DNA of 64,000 bases from Candidatus Omnitrophota bacterium (GCA_026387315.1 JAPLLY010000015.1:1-64000); one strand, 5' to 3'; counted from the first letter of the stretch, positions 8,927 to 19,923 are shown. Notes: a model not told the origin generated them from the sequence alone. Numbers and translations are program-made.

Positions 8927-9790
8927 ATGCGCAAGTTTAAAGAGTTTATTATTGAAAAACTCGTTTTAATTTGTGGATTAGCTTCCATATTTTTTGTGGC
9001 GTTGATTTTTCTTTTCTTGCTCAAAGAAGGGCTTGCGGTATTTAAGACTGTAAGCCCTTTTAAGTTTCTCTTTGGTCAGAGTTGGTATCCCATTTCAGAA
9101 CCGGCCCAGCTGGGGATACTTCCGTTAATTCTGGGTTCTCTACTGGTTACTGTTGGCGCGGCAATCATTTCTATCCCTATAGGAGTTGGCTGCGCAATTT
9201 ATATAGCCGAGATAGCCCCATTAAAAATCAAAGAGACTCTTAAAGCAGGAATCGAATTATTGGCAGCTATTCCAAGTGTTGTATTAGGGTTTATTGGCAT
9301 GATAACCCTGGTACCTTTAGTCAAGAATATTTTCCATCTTCCAACTGGCCTAACTGCCGTATCCGGCTCAATAATGCTGGCATTTATGGCTATGCCGACA
9401 ATAGTTTCAATTGCTGAAGATGCATTATATTCGGTCCCAAGAACATATAAGGAAGGCGCTTTGGCGCTAGGAGCAACACATTGGCAGGTGATATGGCGAG
9501 TAATGCTTCCGGCAGCATCAAGCGGCATACTGGCAGCAGTTATGCTGGGAATAGGCAGAGTAATCGGTGAAACAATGGCGGTGATGATGATCACCGGAAA
9601 CGCCGCGGTCATGCCCAATAGCATTTTAGCGCCGGTTAGAACCCTGACTGCTACTATTGCCGCTGAAATGGGTGAAGCAGTGGTGGGGGCGGAGCATTAT
9701 TTTGCTTTATTTGCTATTGGTATAGTTCTGTTTATTATTAGTTTTGCGATTAATGTAACCGCGGATATGTTTTTACATAAAAGAGAATGA
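8927..9790 (+). CDS. pstC: Phosphate ABC transporter permease PstC
   Basis: GSLLVTVGAAIISIPIGVGCAIYIAE...EGALALGATHWQVIWRVMLPAASSGI. Confidence 0.9.
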   Translation: MRKFKEFIIEKLVLICGLASIFFVALIFLFLLKEGLAVFKTVSPFKFLFGQSWYPISEPAQLGILPLILGSLLVTVGAAIISIPIGVGCAIYIAEIAPLKIKETLKAGIELLAAIPSVVLGFIGMITLVPLVKNIFHLPTGLTAVSGSIMLAFMAMPTIVSIAEDALYSVPRTYKEGALALGATHWQVIWRVMLPAASSGILAAVMLGIGRVIGETMAVMMITGNAAVMPNSILAPVRTLTATIAAEMGEAVVGAEHYFALFAIGIVLFIISFAINVTADMFLHKRE

Positions 9791-10635
9791 AAAATCCTCA
9801 CCGAACACAAAATATCGCGTTTTTCTTTTTATTCTTAGCGACGCTTTTAATCGTGGTCCCTGTAGGTTTAATTGTTGTAATTATTATCCAGAAAGGGTTA
9901 CCCGCAATTAATTGGCAGTTTCTTTCGGATATGCCGCGGCAAGGAATGCGCGCCGGCGGAATATTCCCGGCAATTGTTGGAACAATATATTTAGTTACCG
10001 GCGCGATTATCTTTGCTTTGCCAATAGGGCTTCTAGCGGCCATTTACTTAAGCGAATATTCAAAAGATAATTTACTTACCCGGCTCATAAAATTAGCAAT
10101 CGTGAATTTGGCAGGTGTGCCTTCAGTGGTTTATGGGCTTTTCGGCCTGGCCATTTTTGTAGTATTTTTCAAATTCGGCGCGTCAATTCTTTCCGGTTCA
10201 CTTACCCTTGGGATAATGATTCTTCCTGTAATTATCACTACCTCACGCGAAGCCCTGGAAAGCGTTCCATATTCTTTTCGCGAGGTAAGTTTATCTTTAG
10301 GCGCGAGCAAATGGCAGACCATCAGGCACATTGTTTTTCCTAATGCCATACCGGGCATATTAACCGGAACCATATTAGGTTTAGGAAGGGCAGCCGGAGA
10401 AACAGCTCCCATTCTTTTTACGGTCGCGGCTTTTTATTTGCCGCGGCTGCCTGATTCTATCTTTGATCAAGCAATGGCATTGCCATATCATCTTTATGTT
10501 ATTTCAACACAAGTTCCTAATGTTGATGAGAAGATAAGGTATGGGACAGCTTTTGTTTTGTTAGCACTTGTTTTAATTATGAACTTAGTGGCTATAATAA
10601 TACGTTATAAGTTCAGGAAGAGGAAGAAATGGTAA
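9787..10635 (+). CDS. pstA: Phosphate ABC transporter permease PstA
   Basis: GIFPAIVGTIYLV...EVSLSLGASKWQTIRHIVFPNAIPGILTG. Confidence 0.9.
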   Translation: MKNPHRTQNIAFFFLFLATLLIVVPVGLIVVIIIQKGLPAINWQFLSDMPRQGMRAGGIFPAIVGTIYLVTGAIIFALPIGLLAAIYLSEYSKDNLLTRLIKLAIVNLAGVPSVVYGLFGLAIFVVFFKFGASILSGSLTLGIMILPVIITTSREALESVPYSFREVSLSLGASKWQTIRHIVFPNAIPGILTGTILGLGRAAGETAPILFTVAAFYLPRLPDSIFDQAMALPYHLYVISTQVPNVDEKIRYGTAFVLLALVLIMNLVAIIIRYKFRKRKKW

Positions 10636-11375
10636 AATTCGAGATACACGATTTAAATATCTGGTTCGGCTCTATACACGCTATAAAGCAGGTAAGTATG
10701 GGAATACAGGCTAATGAAATTTTAAGCGTGATTGGCCCGTCAAATAGCGGTAAAACAACTTTCTTAAGAATGCTTAATCGTTTAAATGGCCTTAATCAAA
10801 ATTTTAAAATGACCGGGGTAATAAAGCTTGAACAGGAAGATATTAAAAATATTGATACGGAATTATTGCGTAAGAGGGTAGGCATGGTATTCGCGTTACC
10901 GCTGCCGCTTCCATTATCTATTTTTGATAATGTGGCTTATGGTATGAGAATGCACGGCATTAAAAATAAAAAGGTATTGGGAGAAATAGTAGAAGAATCA
11001 TTAAAAGAAGCCTATCTTTGGGAAGAGGTAAAAGATAGATTAAGTGAGCCGGCTTTTAAATTGTCCGGGGGCCAACAGCAGCGTTTGTGTATAGCTAGAA
11101 CTTTGGCTGTCCAACCAGAGGTAATTTTATTTGATGAGCCTTGTTCAGGGCTGGATCCTATATCTACCGCCAAAGTAGAAGATGCGATGGTTAAGCTTAA
11201 AGAAAAATACACAATAGTTTTAGTAACTAACAATGTAAAGCAAGCGGCTAGGGTTGGTGACAGGACAGCTTTCTTTTTAAGCGGTGAGCTTATTGAGCTG
11301 GATAAAACAGACAAGATTTTTACCGCGCCGCAAGACAAACGCACGGATGGTTATATTAGAGGAAAATTCGGATAA
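10629..11375 (+). CDS. pstB: PstB-type ATPase, copy 1 (Q-loop Gln and H-loop His lost, signature kept)
   Basis: [58 protein letters not shown]. Confidence 0.9.
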   Translation: MVKFEIHDLNIWFGSIHAIKQVSMGIQANEILSVIGPSNSGKTTFLRMLNRLNGLNQNFKMTGVIKLEQEDIKNIDTELLRKRVGMVFALPLPLPLSIFDNVAYGMRMHGIKNKKVLGEIVEESLKEAYLWEEVKDRLSEPAFKLSGGQQQRLCIARTLAVQPEVILFDEPCSGLDPISTAKVEDAMVKLKEKYTIVLVTNNVKQAARVGDRTAFFLSGELIELDKTDKIFTAPQDKRTDGYIRGKFG

Positions 11376-11416
11376 TCCCCTGCGGGGAGGGAGTAGTACA
11401 GAAAAAGGAGTCTCCA

Positions 11417-12172
11417 CTGGCTAAGATAGTAACTAAAAATCTAAATCTTTGGTACGGATCATTCCCAGCCTTAAAAAATGTCAACTCAAAGATAGAGGCA
11501 AACAGGATTACCGCGATAATCGGGCCCTCGGGGTGCGGCAAATCTACTTTGCTTAGAGTCTTTAACCGCATGAATGACTTAATTGAAGGTGTGCGTACAG
11601 ATGGAGAAGTTTTAATTAACGGTACTAATATTTTGAATTTTCACACAGACTTAGTAGTTTTGCGTAAAAAAGTAGGGATGGTCTTTCAGAGGCCCAATCC
11701 ATTTCCGCTATCAATTTATGAAAATATCGTTTTCGGAGAGAGAATTCATGCCGATGGTATTACTAGAGACAAATTAGATGAAATTGTTGAGAGAAGCCTA
11801 AGGGGTGTTCTTTTGTGGGATGAATTAAAGGACAGGCTTAATGAACCAGCTCTAAGGTTATCACTAGAACAGAAACAGAGGCTTTGTATAGCCAGGCTTA
11901 TTGCTGTTAAACCTGATATATTGTTAATGGACGAGCCTTGTTCCACCTTAGATCCGCAGGCAACCGCAAGAGTCGAAGAATTAATGCGTGAATTGAAGAA
12001 CAGGTATACTATAATAATAGTTACGCATAATATGCAGCAGGCCGCGCGCGTTTCAGATGATACGGGTTTTATGCTATTGGGCGAACTAATAGAATTTGGG
12101 AAAACACAGGAAATTTTCACCGCGCCGCATGACAAACGCACAGAAGATTATATTACCGGAAGGTATGGATAA
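11417..12172 (+). CDS. pstB: PstB-type ATPase, copy 2 (signature degenerate, other motifs canonical); probable CTG start
   Basis: Frame extended upstream of track start 11549: [22 protein letters not shown]...[54 protein letters not shown]. Confidence 0.85.
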   Translation: MAKIVTKNLNLWYGSFPALKNVNSKIEANRITAIIGPSGCGKSTLLRVFNRMNDLIEGVRTDGEVLINGTNILNFHTDLVVLRKKVGMVFQRPNPFPLSIYENIVFGERIHADGITRDKLDEIVERSLRGVLLWDELKDRLNEPALRLSLEQKQRLCIARLIAVKPDILLMDEPCSTLDPQATARVEELMRELKNRYTIIIVTHNMQQAARVSDDTGFMLLGELIEFGKTQEIFTAPHDKRTEDYITGRYG

Positions 12173-12262
12173 AAAATATGTAAAATAATTCTCCCCCTCG
12201 CGGGAGCTCGGGGTCATTTTTCCCCAAGCGCCGGAGGCTGGGGAAAAATGAGGAGGTTTCAA

Positions 12263-12931
12263 ATGGAAAGGCATGTTGATCAAGAGTTAAAAGAATTGAA
12301 TAAAGATATCCTAAAGATGGGCGCTTTGGCCGAGGAAGCCATCTATAAATCCATTGAAGCGCTGAAGAATCGGGACAAGGAGATGGCAAAAAGCGTAATA
12401 GACAATGATTCCAGCGTTGATAAATTAGAGCTAACTGTAGATGAAAAGTGCATTGATTTGATAGCCCGCTATCAGCCTATGGCTAAAGATCTTCGCTTTA
12501 TCACAACTGGCATGAAGATAAACGCGGAGTTAGAAAGAATAGCGGATATCGCAGTGGATATTGCCCAGCGCGCGCTTGAGATAGTGGATAAGCCTCTCTT
12601 AAAACCATTAATTGATATACCTAAGCTTGCGGCAGTCGCCCAAAACATGATAAAGATGTCCATAGATGCGTTTGTGAGAGGTGATATTGCGTTAGCTAAA
12701 AAAGTTTTATCATCTGATTCCCAAGCCGATCAGCTCCGCAATGTTATACAAGAGGAATTGATTGAGGATTATATGGTTAAAGATGGCGCGACTGCCCCTA
12801 GAGCGGTTCAGTTATTATTGATAGCTCGTTTCTTGGAACGTATATGTGACCATACTACCAATATCGCAGAAGACGTGATCTACATGGAGCAAGCAGAAGT
12901 TGTAAGGCATCATCCAGAAAAAATTAAGTAA
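12263..12931 (+). CDS. phoU: Phosphate transport system regulator PhoU
   Basis: MERHVDQELKELNKDILKMGALAEEAI...LERICDHTTNIAEDVIYM; SD AGGAGG at 12251. Confidence 0.9.
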   Translation: MERHVDQELKELNKDILKMGALAEEAIYKSIEALKNRDKEMAKSVIDNDSSVDKLELTVDEKCIDLIARYQPMAKDLRFITTGMKINAELERIADIAVDIAQRALEIVDKPLLKPLIDIPKLAAVAQNMIKMSIDAFVRGDIALAKKVLSSDSQADQLRNVIQEELIEDYMVKDGATAPRAVQLLLIARFLERICDHTTNIAEDVIYMEQAEVVRHHPEKIK

Positions 12932-13086
12932 TTATGGAGAAACTTTTTAGATAATAAGTATCTCCATCATTAAAAATGCTCATTTTAATAGTTGCTGGAA
13001 AACAATTTTTAAAAGAATAATTGACAAACATAGGATTTATGGTAACCTAATATTTGCTTACAGAGAGGTAGTAGAAATAAAATATA

Positions 13087-13130
13087 GACGTCCTAAATCC
13101 AGTATTGGATAGAAGACGTCAATTTTTTTT
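13087..13130 (+). terminator. Leader terminator/attenuator hairpin ahead of the ATP synthase operon
   Basis: GACGTC..ATCCA-gta-TTGGAT..GACGTC followed by AATTTTTTTT. Confidence 0.6.
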
Positions 13131-13137
13131 AGGTCTG

Positions 13138-13368
13138 ATGCAGAAAGAAGATTTTTATAAAGGGGTAAAAACTGTAGGTTTTGTTACTTTTATTCCATTT
13201 ATTTTAGCTGCCGGGCCGCTTTCAGGTTACTTTGCGGGTGCTTTTTTGCAGAAAAGATTTAATTTATCTTCTTATTGGGTGTTCTTAGGTATTATTCTTG
13301 GTTTCTTAGTAGCAGTCACCGAGATTGCCAAGATTTTAAAAGCCGTAGCCAGGATGAATAAAAAATGA
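13138..13368 (+). CDS. AtpI/AtpZ-like small F0 accessory subunit
   Basis: Two TM segments, MQKEDFYKGVKTVGFVTFIPFILAAGPLSGYFAGAFL, directly upstream of atpB. Confidence 0.6.
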   Translation: MQKEDFYKGVKTVGFVTFIPFILAAGPLSGYFAGAFLQKRFNLSSYWVFLGIILGFLVAVTEIAKILKAVARMNKK

Positions 13369-14120
13369 GCCAGAATATGGGTGTTCCAGAGTTACCGAAT
13401 ATCTTTGCTATTCTAGCGGCAAAATTTCCCGAGAATCATTTTTTTAAATTTATTCATCTTTGGGAAAATGCCGGCTATTCTTTGGTTATTGTATTGGTTT
13501 TGGGAACCTTGGCTTTTTTTGCTTGTAGAAAAAAAAGTTTAATTCCCGGCAGCCGGCTGCAGGCAGCTGTTGAGCTGATTGTTGGAGGTTTGGATGATTT
13601 TGTCCGGGGAATTATCGGGCCAAAGGGGAGAAAATATACCCCCTTTATCGGTACCTTGTTTATTTATATCCTTTTTATGAATCTTTCCGGATTAATCCCT
13701 TTTTTGAAAGCTTCTACCGCCAGTTGGTCGACAACTTTGGCTCTGGCGCTGTGCGTATTTTTTTATGTGCAGTATACGGCAATCAGGGAATTGGGTTTTT
13801 TGGGTTATTTAGATCACTTAGCCGGCAAACAGCGCGGGGTTTTGGCTTGGACGGTAATTCTGCCGCTATTTATGTTAATTTTGCATATTCTTACCGAATT
13901 AATCCGGCCGCTAAGCTTATCTTTGCGTTTGCGCGGCAATATTTGGGGGGATGAAGTTTTGATTGTTTTGCTTGCTGGTTTTGGAATTAAAGGCCTGCCG
14001 CTGTTAATTTTTAATACGATGATGGGAATATTAACGTCGGTGGTTCAGGCCGCGGTTTTTTGCCTGTTAACTACAATTTATCTGGCGCTGGTTTTAAATC
14101 ATGAAGAAGAAATTGCATAA
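13365..14120 (+). CDS. atpB: F0F1 ATP synthase subunit a
   Basis: ELIRPLSLSLRLRGNIWGDEVLI and operon position. Confidence 0.9.
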   Translation: MSQNMGVPELPNIFAILAAKFPENHFFKFIHLWENAGYSLVIVLVLGTLAFFACRKKSLIPGSRLQAAVELIVGGLDDFVRGIIGPKGRKYTPFIGTLFIYILFMNLSGLIPFLKASTASWSTTLALALCVFFYVQYTAIRELGFLGYLDHLAGKQRGVLAWTVILPLFMLILHILTELIRPLSLSLRLRGNIWGDEVLIVLLAGFGIKGLPLLIFNTMMGILTSVVQAAVFCLLTTIYLALVLNHEEEIA

Positions 14121-14137
14121 TAAAGAGAGGAGCTAAC

Positions 14138-14365
14138 ATGGATTCAAAAACAGTAATGGATTTAGGCGTAGCCATAGCCTTGGGTGTGGCGGCATTTGCT
14201 TCGGCAATTAGTTTAGGTATCGCGGTAGCCGCGGCTATGGGGGCAATCAGCAGGCAGCCGGAGGCCTCTAATAAAATAATGACCAGCATGATTATCGGCT
14301 GTGCTTTTATCGAAGCCATTACCATTTACGTTTTGGTATTTGCTTTTATGTACGCCGGTAAGTAA
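14138..14365 (+). CDS. atpE: F0F1 ATP synthase subunit c
   Basis: Two-helix hairpin with ISRQPEA loop and GCAFIEAITIY carboxylate. Confidence 0.9.
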   Translation: MDSKTVMDLGVAIALGVAAFASAISLGIAVAAAMGAISRQPEASNKIMTSMIIGCAFIEAITIYVLVFAFMYAGK

Positions 14366-14388
14366 GGCTCAAAGGGAGAGAAAATAGC

Positions 14389-14886
14389 GTGGAACTTTTA
14401 AAGATGCTTAGCGGAAGTGAAATTCTGGCGCAGGTTTTAAGTTTTTTCCTATTATTATTTCTGTTAAGAATATTCGCCTGGAAAAAAATCCTGGGGCTGC
14501 TGGATCAGCGCAAGGAAAAAATCAGCTCTGAGCTTAGCGGAATAGAGAATACTAAGTTTGAGATTGCCAGGTTAAAGAGCGATTATGAGTTTAAGATTTC
14601 TAACATTGCCAATGAAGCTCAGGCAAAAATTAATCAGGCGGTTGAGCAGGCTAAGATAGTAACCGCGCAGACGCGCAAGAAAGCCTATGAAGAGGCCCAG
14701 GATATTATTACCGACGCGCGAGCGCAGGTAAAGTATGAGGTTTCTAAGGTTCAGGAACAGCTTAAAGAGAAAATCGTGGATATTGCTTTGGGCGCTGCCA
14801 GGACGGTAATTCAGGAGAAGCTTACCGGGGATGGCGATCGCAAGATAGTTGAGGATTTTATCCGGGAGGTCCAGAAAGCGGAATGA
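14389..14886 (+). CDS. atpF: F0F1 ATP synthase subunit b
   Basis: N-terminal TM plus long charged helix; operon position. Confidence 0.85.
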   Translation: MELLKMLSGSEILAQVLSFFLLLFLLRIFAWKKILGLLDQRKEKISSELSGIENTKFEIARLKSDYEFKISNIANEAQAKINQAVEQAKIVTAQTRKKAYEEAQDIITDARAQVKYEVSKVQEQLKEKIVDIALGAARTVIQEKLTGDGDRKIVEDFIREVQKAE

Positions 14887-15431
14887 TCAAAGATAAAGCG
14901 GTAGTCAGCAGGTATGCCGAAGCTTTTTTAAGTTTTGCCCGGGACAATTGCGGGGAAAATAAGGCTTTGGAAGATTTGGTAACTGTAAAAAATATCATTC
15001 GCGATAATCCGGGCTTTGGAGAGTTGTTGAATAACCCGAAGATCTCTTATCTTGAAAAGTGCGCGATTATTGATGAAGTAATCCAGGACGGCCCAACGGA
15101 AGAGATGCGTAATTTTTTGAAAATTCTCTTGGAAAAGAAGCGGTTTAATATTTTTCTGGAGGTGGCGGAATATTTGCGCGCCAAATACAGCCATCAGGGC
15201 CAGGTGGATGTGCTGCTTAAGACGGCTTTTCCGCTGGAATTGGATTTAATTAAAAGAATAGAAGAGGCTCTGAAAAATAAGTTTAAACAAAGTTTACGGT
15301 TTTATATTGATTTAGATGGTAGTTTATTAGGCGGAGTGCAGGTGGTGATTGGCAATACGATTATTGACGGTTCAGTGAAAAAACGCCTCGCGGAGCTAAG
15401 AGACAAACTGATCACAGTGAGAATGGGTTAA
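14883..15431 (+). CDS. atpH: F0F1 ATP synthase subunit delta
   Basis: [13 protein letters not shown]...[25 protein letters not shown]. Confidence 0.88.
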   Translation: MIKDKAVVSRYAEAFLSFARDNCGENKALEDLVTVKNIIRDNPGFGELLNNPKISYLEKCAIIDEVIQDGPTEEMRNFLKILLEKKRFNIFLEVAEYLRAKYSHQGQVDVLLKTAFPLELDLIKRIEEALKNKFKQSLRFYIDLDGSLLGGVQVVIGNTIIDGSVKKRLAELRDKLITVRMG

Positions 15432-15447
15432 TTTAGGAAGGGTTAAG

Positions 15448-16980
15448 ATGGTTTTAAAACCGGAAGAAGTTACCTCGATAATTAAGAAGGAGCTGGAGAA
15501 ATATCAATTCCGGCTGCGCACCGAATCTATTGGCACGGTAATTCAAGTTGGAGATACCATTGCCCGGGTTTACGGTCTGGATGATGTGATGATGGGTGAG
15601 TTGGTGGAGTTTTCAGGCGATATTATGGGGATGGTTTTAAATTTGGAAGAAGACAGCGCCGGAGTAGTAATTTTCGGCACGGATAATCCGGATAAAACTA
15701 TCCGGGAAGGTGATTTGGTTAAGCGCACGGGTAAAATTGTGCAAGTTCCGGTAGGAGAGGCTTTGGTGGGCAGAGTAGTTAATGGTTTGGGCCGGCCAAT
15801 TGACGGCAAAGGGCGGATTGATGCGCAGAAGTCCAGGCCGATAGAATCCAGCGCTCCGAATGTCATAGAAAGACAGCCGGTAAACCAGCCGCTGCAGACC
15901 GGAATTAAAGCTATTGACGCGATGACTCCTATTGGCCGCGGCCAGCGTGAATTGATTATCGGAGACCGCCAGACCGGAAAAACCGCTATTGCTATTGATA
16001 CGATCATTAACCAAAAAGGAAAAGATGTTTACTGTATTTATTGCGCGATTGGCCAGAAATTATCCAGCGTGGTGGCGGTCAACGAAGTGCTTAAAAAGTA
16101 TGGGGCGATGGAATATACCACCATTGTCAGCGCCTCCAGCCGGGCTTCGGCCAGCCTGCAATATCTTGCTCCTTATTCTGCTTGCGCCATGGCCGAAGAG
16201 TTTATGTATTCAGGAAAACATGTTTTAGTAATTTATGATGATCTGTCCAAGCACGCTCAAGCTTATCGGCAGTTATCCTTACTGCTTAGGCGCCCTCCGG
16301 GCAGGGAGGCTTATCCCGGGGATATTTTTTATTTGCATTCCCGGCTCCTGGAGCGTTCGGCCAAATTAAATGACGCCTTAGGCGCAGGCTCAATCACCGC
16401 TATTCCGATTGTGGAAACTCAAGCCGGAGATATCTCTAGCTATATTCCTACTAATGTTATTTCAATCACTGATGGCCAGATTTATCTGGAAAGTGATTTA
16501 TTTTACGCGGGTATCCGGCCGGCGGTGAACGTGGGATTGTCGGTTTCTCGCGTGGGAGGCAAGGCCCAGAGTCAAACCATGCGCCAGGTAGCTTCAAAGT
16601 TAAGATTAGATTTGGCGCAATACCGGGAACTGGTAACTTTTACTCAATTCGGAACGGATTTGGATAAGACCACCCGCGCGCAATTAACCCGCGGTGAAAG
16701 AATGGTGGAGGCTTTAAAGCAGGCGCAGTATGAGCCGCTGGAAGCAGTCAGGCAGGTAATTATTATTTACGCTGGTACTCATGGTTATTTGGATGATTTA
16801 GCGGTAGGCAGGATTAAACAATTTGAGCAGCAATTATATAAATTTATCGACGCGAAATTTCCGGAAATTCAGGCAGAGATAGTGTCAAAGAATGATTTAG
16901 ATTTAAGTCTAAAGAGTAAACTGGATATCCTGATTACTGATTTTAAGAAAGAATTTTTAGTACCGCCAAAAGTTCTATGA
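15448..16980 (+). CDS. atpA: F0F1 ATP synthase subunit alpha
   Basis: [37 protein letters not shown]. Confidence 0.95.
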   Translation: MVLKPEEVTSIIKKELEKYQFRLRTESIGTVIQVGDTIARVYGLDDVMMGELVEFSGDIMGMVLNLEEDSAGVVIFGTDNPDKTIREGDLVKRTGKIVQVPVGEALVGRVVNGLGRPIDGKGRIDAQKSRPIESSAPNVIERQPVNQPLQTGIKAIDAMTPIGRGQRELIIGDRQTGKTAIAIDTIINQKGKDVYCIYCAIGQKLSSVVAVNEVLKKYGAMEYTTIVSASSRASASLQYLAPYSACAMAEEFMYSGKHVLVIYDDLSKHAQAYRQLSLLLRRPPGREAYPGDIFYLHSRLLERSAKLNDALGAGSITAIPIVETQAGDISSYIPTNVISITDGQIYLESDLFYAGIRPAVNVGLSVSRVGGKAQSQTMRQVASKLRLDLAQYRELVTFTQFGTDLDKTTRAQLTRGERMVEALKQAQYEPLEAVRQVIIIYAGTHGYLDDLAVGRIKQFEQQLYKFIDAKFPEIQAEIVSKNDLDLSLKSKLDILITDFKKEFLVPPKVL

Positions 16981-16990
16981 AGTAAAACAC

Positions 16991-17042
16991 GGGGACGGTT
17001 CTATTTTTACTATTTTTAAATTTTAAAAATAGAACCGTCCCC
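16991..17042. repeat. GGGGACGGTTCT palindromic element (1)
   Basis: GGGGACGGTTCTATTTTT...AAAAATAGAACCGTCCCC between atpA and atpG. Confidence 0.9.
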
Positions 17043-17085
17043 TGATTTTAAAATATGTTATGGTTGTTAAGCCTTAGGGGGCTCA

Positions 17086-17940
17086 ATGCCGCAATCTATA
17101 AAACAGATAAAAAACCGTATTCGCAGCGTAGAAAATACCAAAAAGGTGACCGGCTCCATGCAGATGATTTCCGTGGCTAAGTTGAACCGGATTCAGGGGC
17201 AGCTGTTGGTTCTGCGGCCGTACGCTTTAAGATTGGAAAATCTTATGCATAATCTTGCCGGTTTAGCTGAAGAAAATTTATCCGAATATTTTAAAAAAGG
17301 ATCCGCCCAGGCGCCTGCCGCGCTTTGCCTGATTAGCTCGGATAGCGGATTGTGCGGAATGTATAATCAGAATGTCCTGGCTGCCGCGCAGGAATTTTTA
17401 GGAAAAAATAACTTTAAGAAAATAAAATTAATTTTAGTCGGCCAGAAAGGATTAAGTTATTTTAGGGCAAGCTCGCTGGAAATAGTGAATTCATATATCG
17501 GGTTAAACGCGAAATTTAAGCAGGATTTTTGCGATAAGCTTACATTAGAGTTAACTAATTTATTCTTAAGCGGGCAGGCGGGGTCGGTTTATCTGGCTTA
17601 TACTAGTTTTGAAAACTCCCTTACTCAGAAACCGGTTATTGAACAGTTGTTAAACATCCAGTCAAGGATAGTTCAACCGATAGAGTATATCGCTGAACCG
17701 GATTTAAAAAGTATACTGGAGGATTTAGTTCCGCGGTATCTTAAGATTAAAATGCAGCTGGTTTTATTAGAGGCGTTTACTTCCGAACATGCTGCCAGGA
17801 CGGTGTCGATGAAGACAGCCACGGATAATGCTAAAGACCTTTTAGAAGGCTTGGTGCTTTTTAGAAATAAGGTTAGGCAGGCGGGGATTACTCAGGACAT
17901 TTTAGAGATTACTTCATCAGCGGAAGCATTGAGGGGATAA
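17086..17940 (+). CDS. atpG: F0F1 ATP synthase subunit gamma
   Basis: IKNRIRSVENTKKVTGSMQMISVAKL; SEHAARTVSMKTATDNA. Confidence 0.92.
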   Translation: MPQSIKQIKNRIRSVENTKKVTGSMQMISVAKLNRIQGQLLVLRPYALRLENLMHNLAGLAEENLSEYFKKGSAQAPAALCLISSDSGLCGMYNQNVLAAAQEFLGKNNFKKIKLILVGQKGLSYFRASSLEIVNSYIGLNAKFKQDFCDKLTLELTNLFLSGQAGSVYLAYTSFENSLTQKPVIEQLLNIQSRIVQPIEYIAEPDLKSILEDLVPRYLKIKMQLVLLEAFTSEHAARTVSMKTATDNAKDLLEGLVLFRNKVRQAGITQDILEITSSAEALRG

Positions 17941-17965
17941 TAGCATACTGTTATATTATTATTAA

Positions 17966-19381
<1,416 letters not shown>

Positions 19382-19382
19382 A

Positions 19383-19631
19383 ATGGTTAAAACTTTCCAA
19401 GTGGGTATTTACTCTACTGATCAAACCCTGTATGAGGGAGAAGCGATTTCCCTGATCGTGCCTTCAGCATCAGGTTTTTTGGGCGTTTTAGCGGATCATG
19501 CCCCCCTGGTGGCTAAGCTAGCGGGAGGTAAGATTACCATACGTACCCGCCAAGGAAATACCATCGTAATCTACTCACGCTCAAGCGGATTTCTTGAAGT
19601 TCTAAAAAATCAAGTTACACTGCTTTTATAA
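19383..19631 (+). CDS. atpC: F0F1 ATP synthase subunit epsilon, N-terminal beta domain only (82 aa)
   Basis: LYEGEAISLIVPSASGFLGVLADHAPLVAKL...GFLEVLKNQVTLLL then stop. Confidence 0.85.
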   Translation: MVKTFQVGIYSTDQTLYEGEAISLIVPSASGFLGVLADHAPLVAKLAGGKITIRTRQGNTIVIYSRSSGFLEVLKNQVTLLL

Positions 19632-19636
19632 AATCA

Positions 19637-19752
19637 AGGGGAGGAGTTCTATTTTTCCCGAAAAACATGGGGACGGTTCTATTTTTTACTATTTTTAAAT
19701 ATGAAAAAATAGAACCGTCCCCACGATTCTTGAAAAATAGAACTCCTCCCCT
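19637..19752. repeat. Nested palindromic repeats: GGGGAGGAGTTCT outer, GGGGACGGTTCT inner (2)
   Basis: Outer AGGGGAGGAGTTCTATTTTT/AAAAATAGAACTCCTCCCCT; inner 19669-19722 GGGGACGGTTCTATTTTTT/AAAAAATAGAACCGTCCCC. Confidence 0.9.
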
Positions 19753-19778
19753 TTGTTTTAAAATAGGAAATAAAACGT

Positions 19779-19812
19779 TTGACAAGAACAGTTTTTGTGA
19801 TAATATTCACAA
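19779..19812 (+). promoter_or_regulatory. Hydrogenase operon promoter with an overlapping Rex operator
   Basis: TTGACA (19779-19784), 16-nt spacer, TAATAT (19801-19806); TTGTGATAATATTCACAA at 19795-19812. Confidence 0.8.
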
Positions 19813-19832
19813 TATACAATTTATATCCGTAA

Positions 19833-19899
19833 ACCCCGTTAGAGGCAGGACGCCAGAGGCGTCCGACGGTTGCCTTCGGCAACCTGCCTCTAACGGGGT
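19833..19899. repeat. Three-way-junction palindrome in the hydrogenase 5' leader
   Basis: ACCCCGTTAGAGGCAG/CTGCCTCTAACGGGGT outer stem with GGACGCCagaGGCGTCC and GGTTGCCttcGGCAACC arms. Confidence 0.85.
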
Positions 19900-19923
19900 A
19901 AACTTGTAAATAAATTTCTCCCC

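Noticed and set aside
14138-14365. Na+-type c-ring in the ATP synthase
   Set aside because: The carboxylate is present (FIEAITIY), but the Gln and the Ser after Glu of the Na+ ligand set are not seen in the expected positions.
15570-16014. Long antisense ORFs inside atpA and in many other genes
   Set aside because: Opposite conserved coding frames with no recognisable domains; expected by chance from codon bias.
19667-19909. ORF 19667-19909 (80 aa)
   Set aside because: Runs entirely through repeat arms, the Rex promoter and the three-way palindrome; no coding support.
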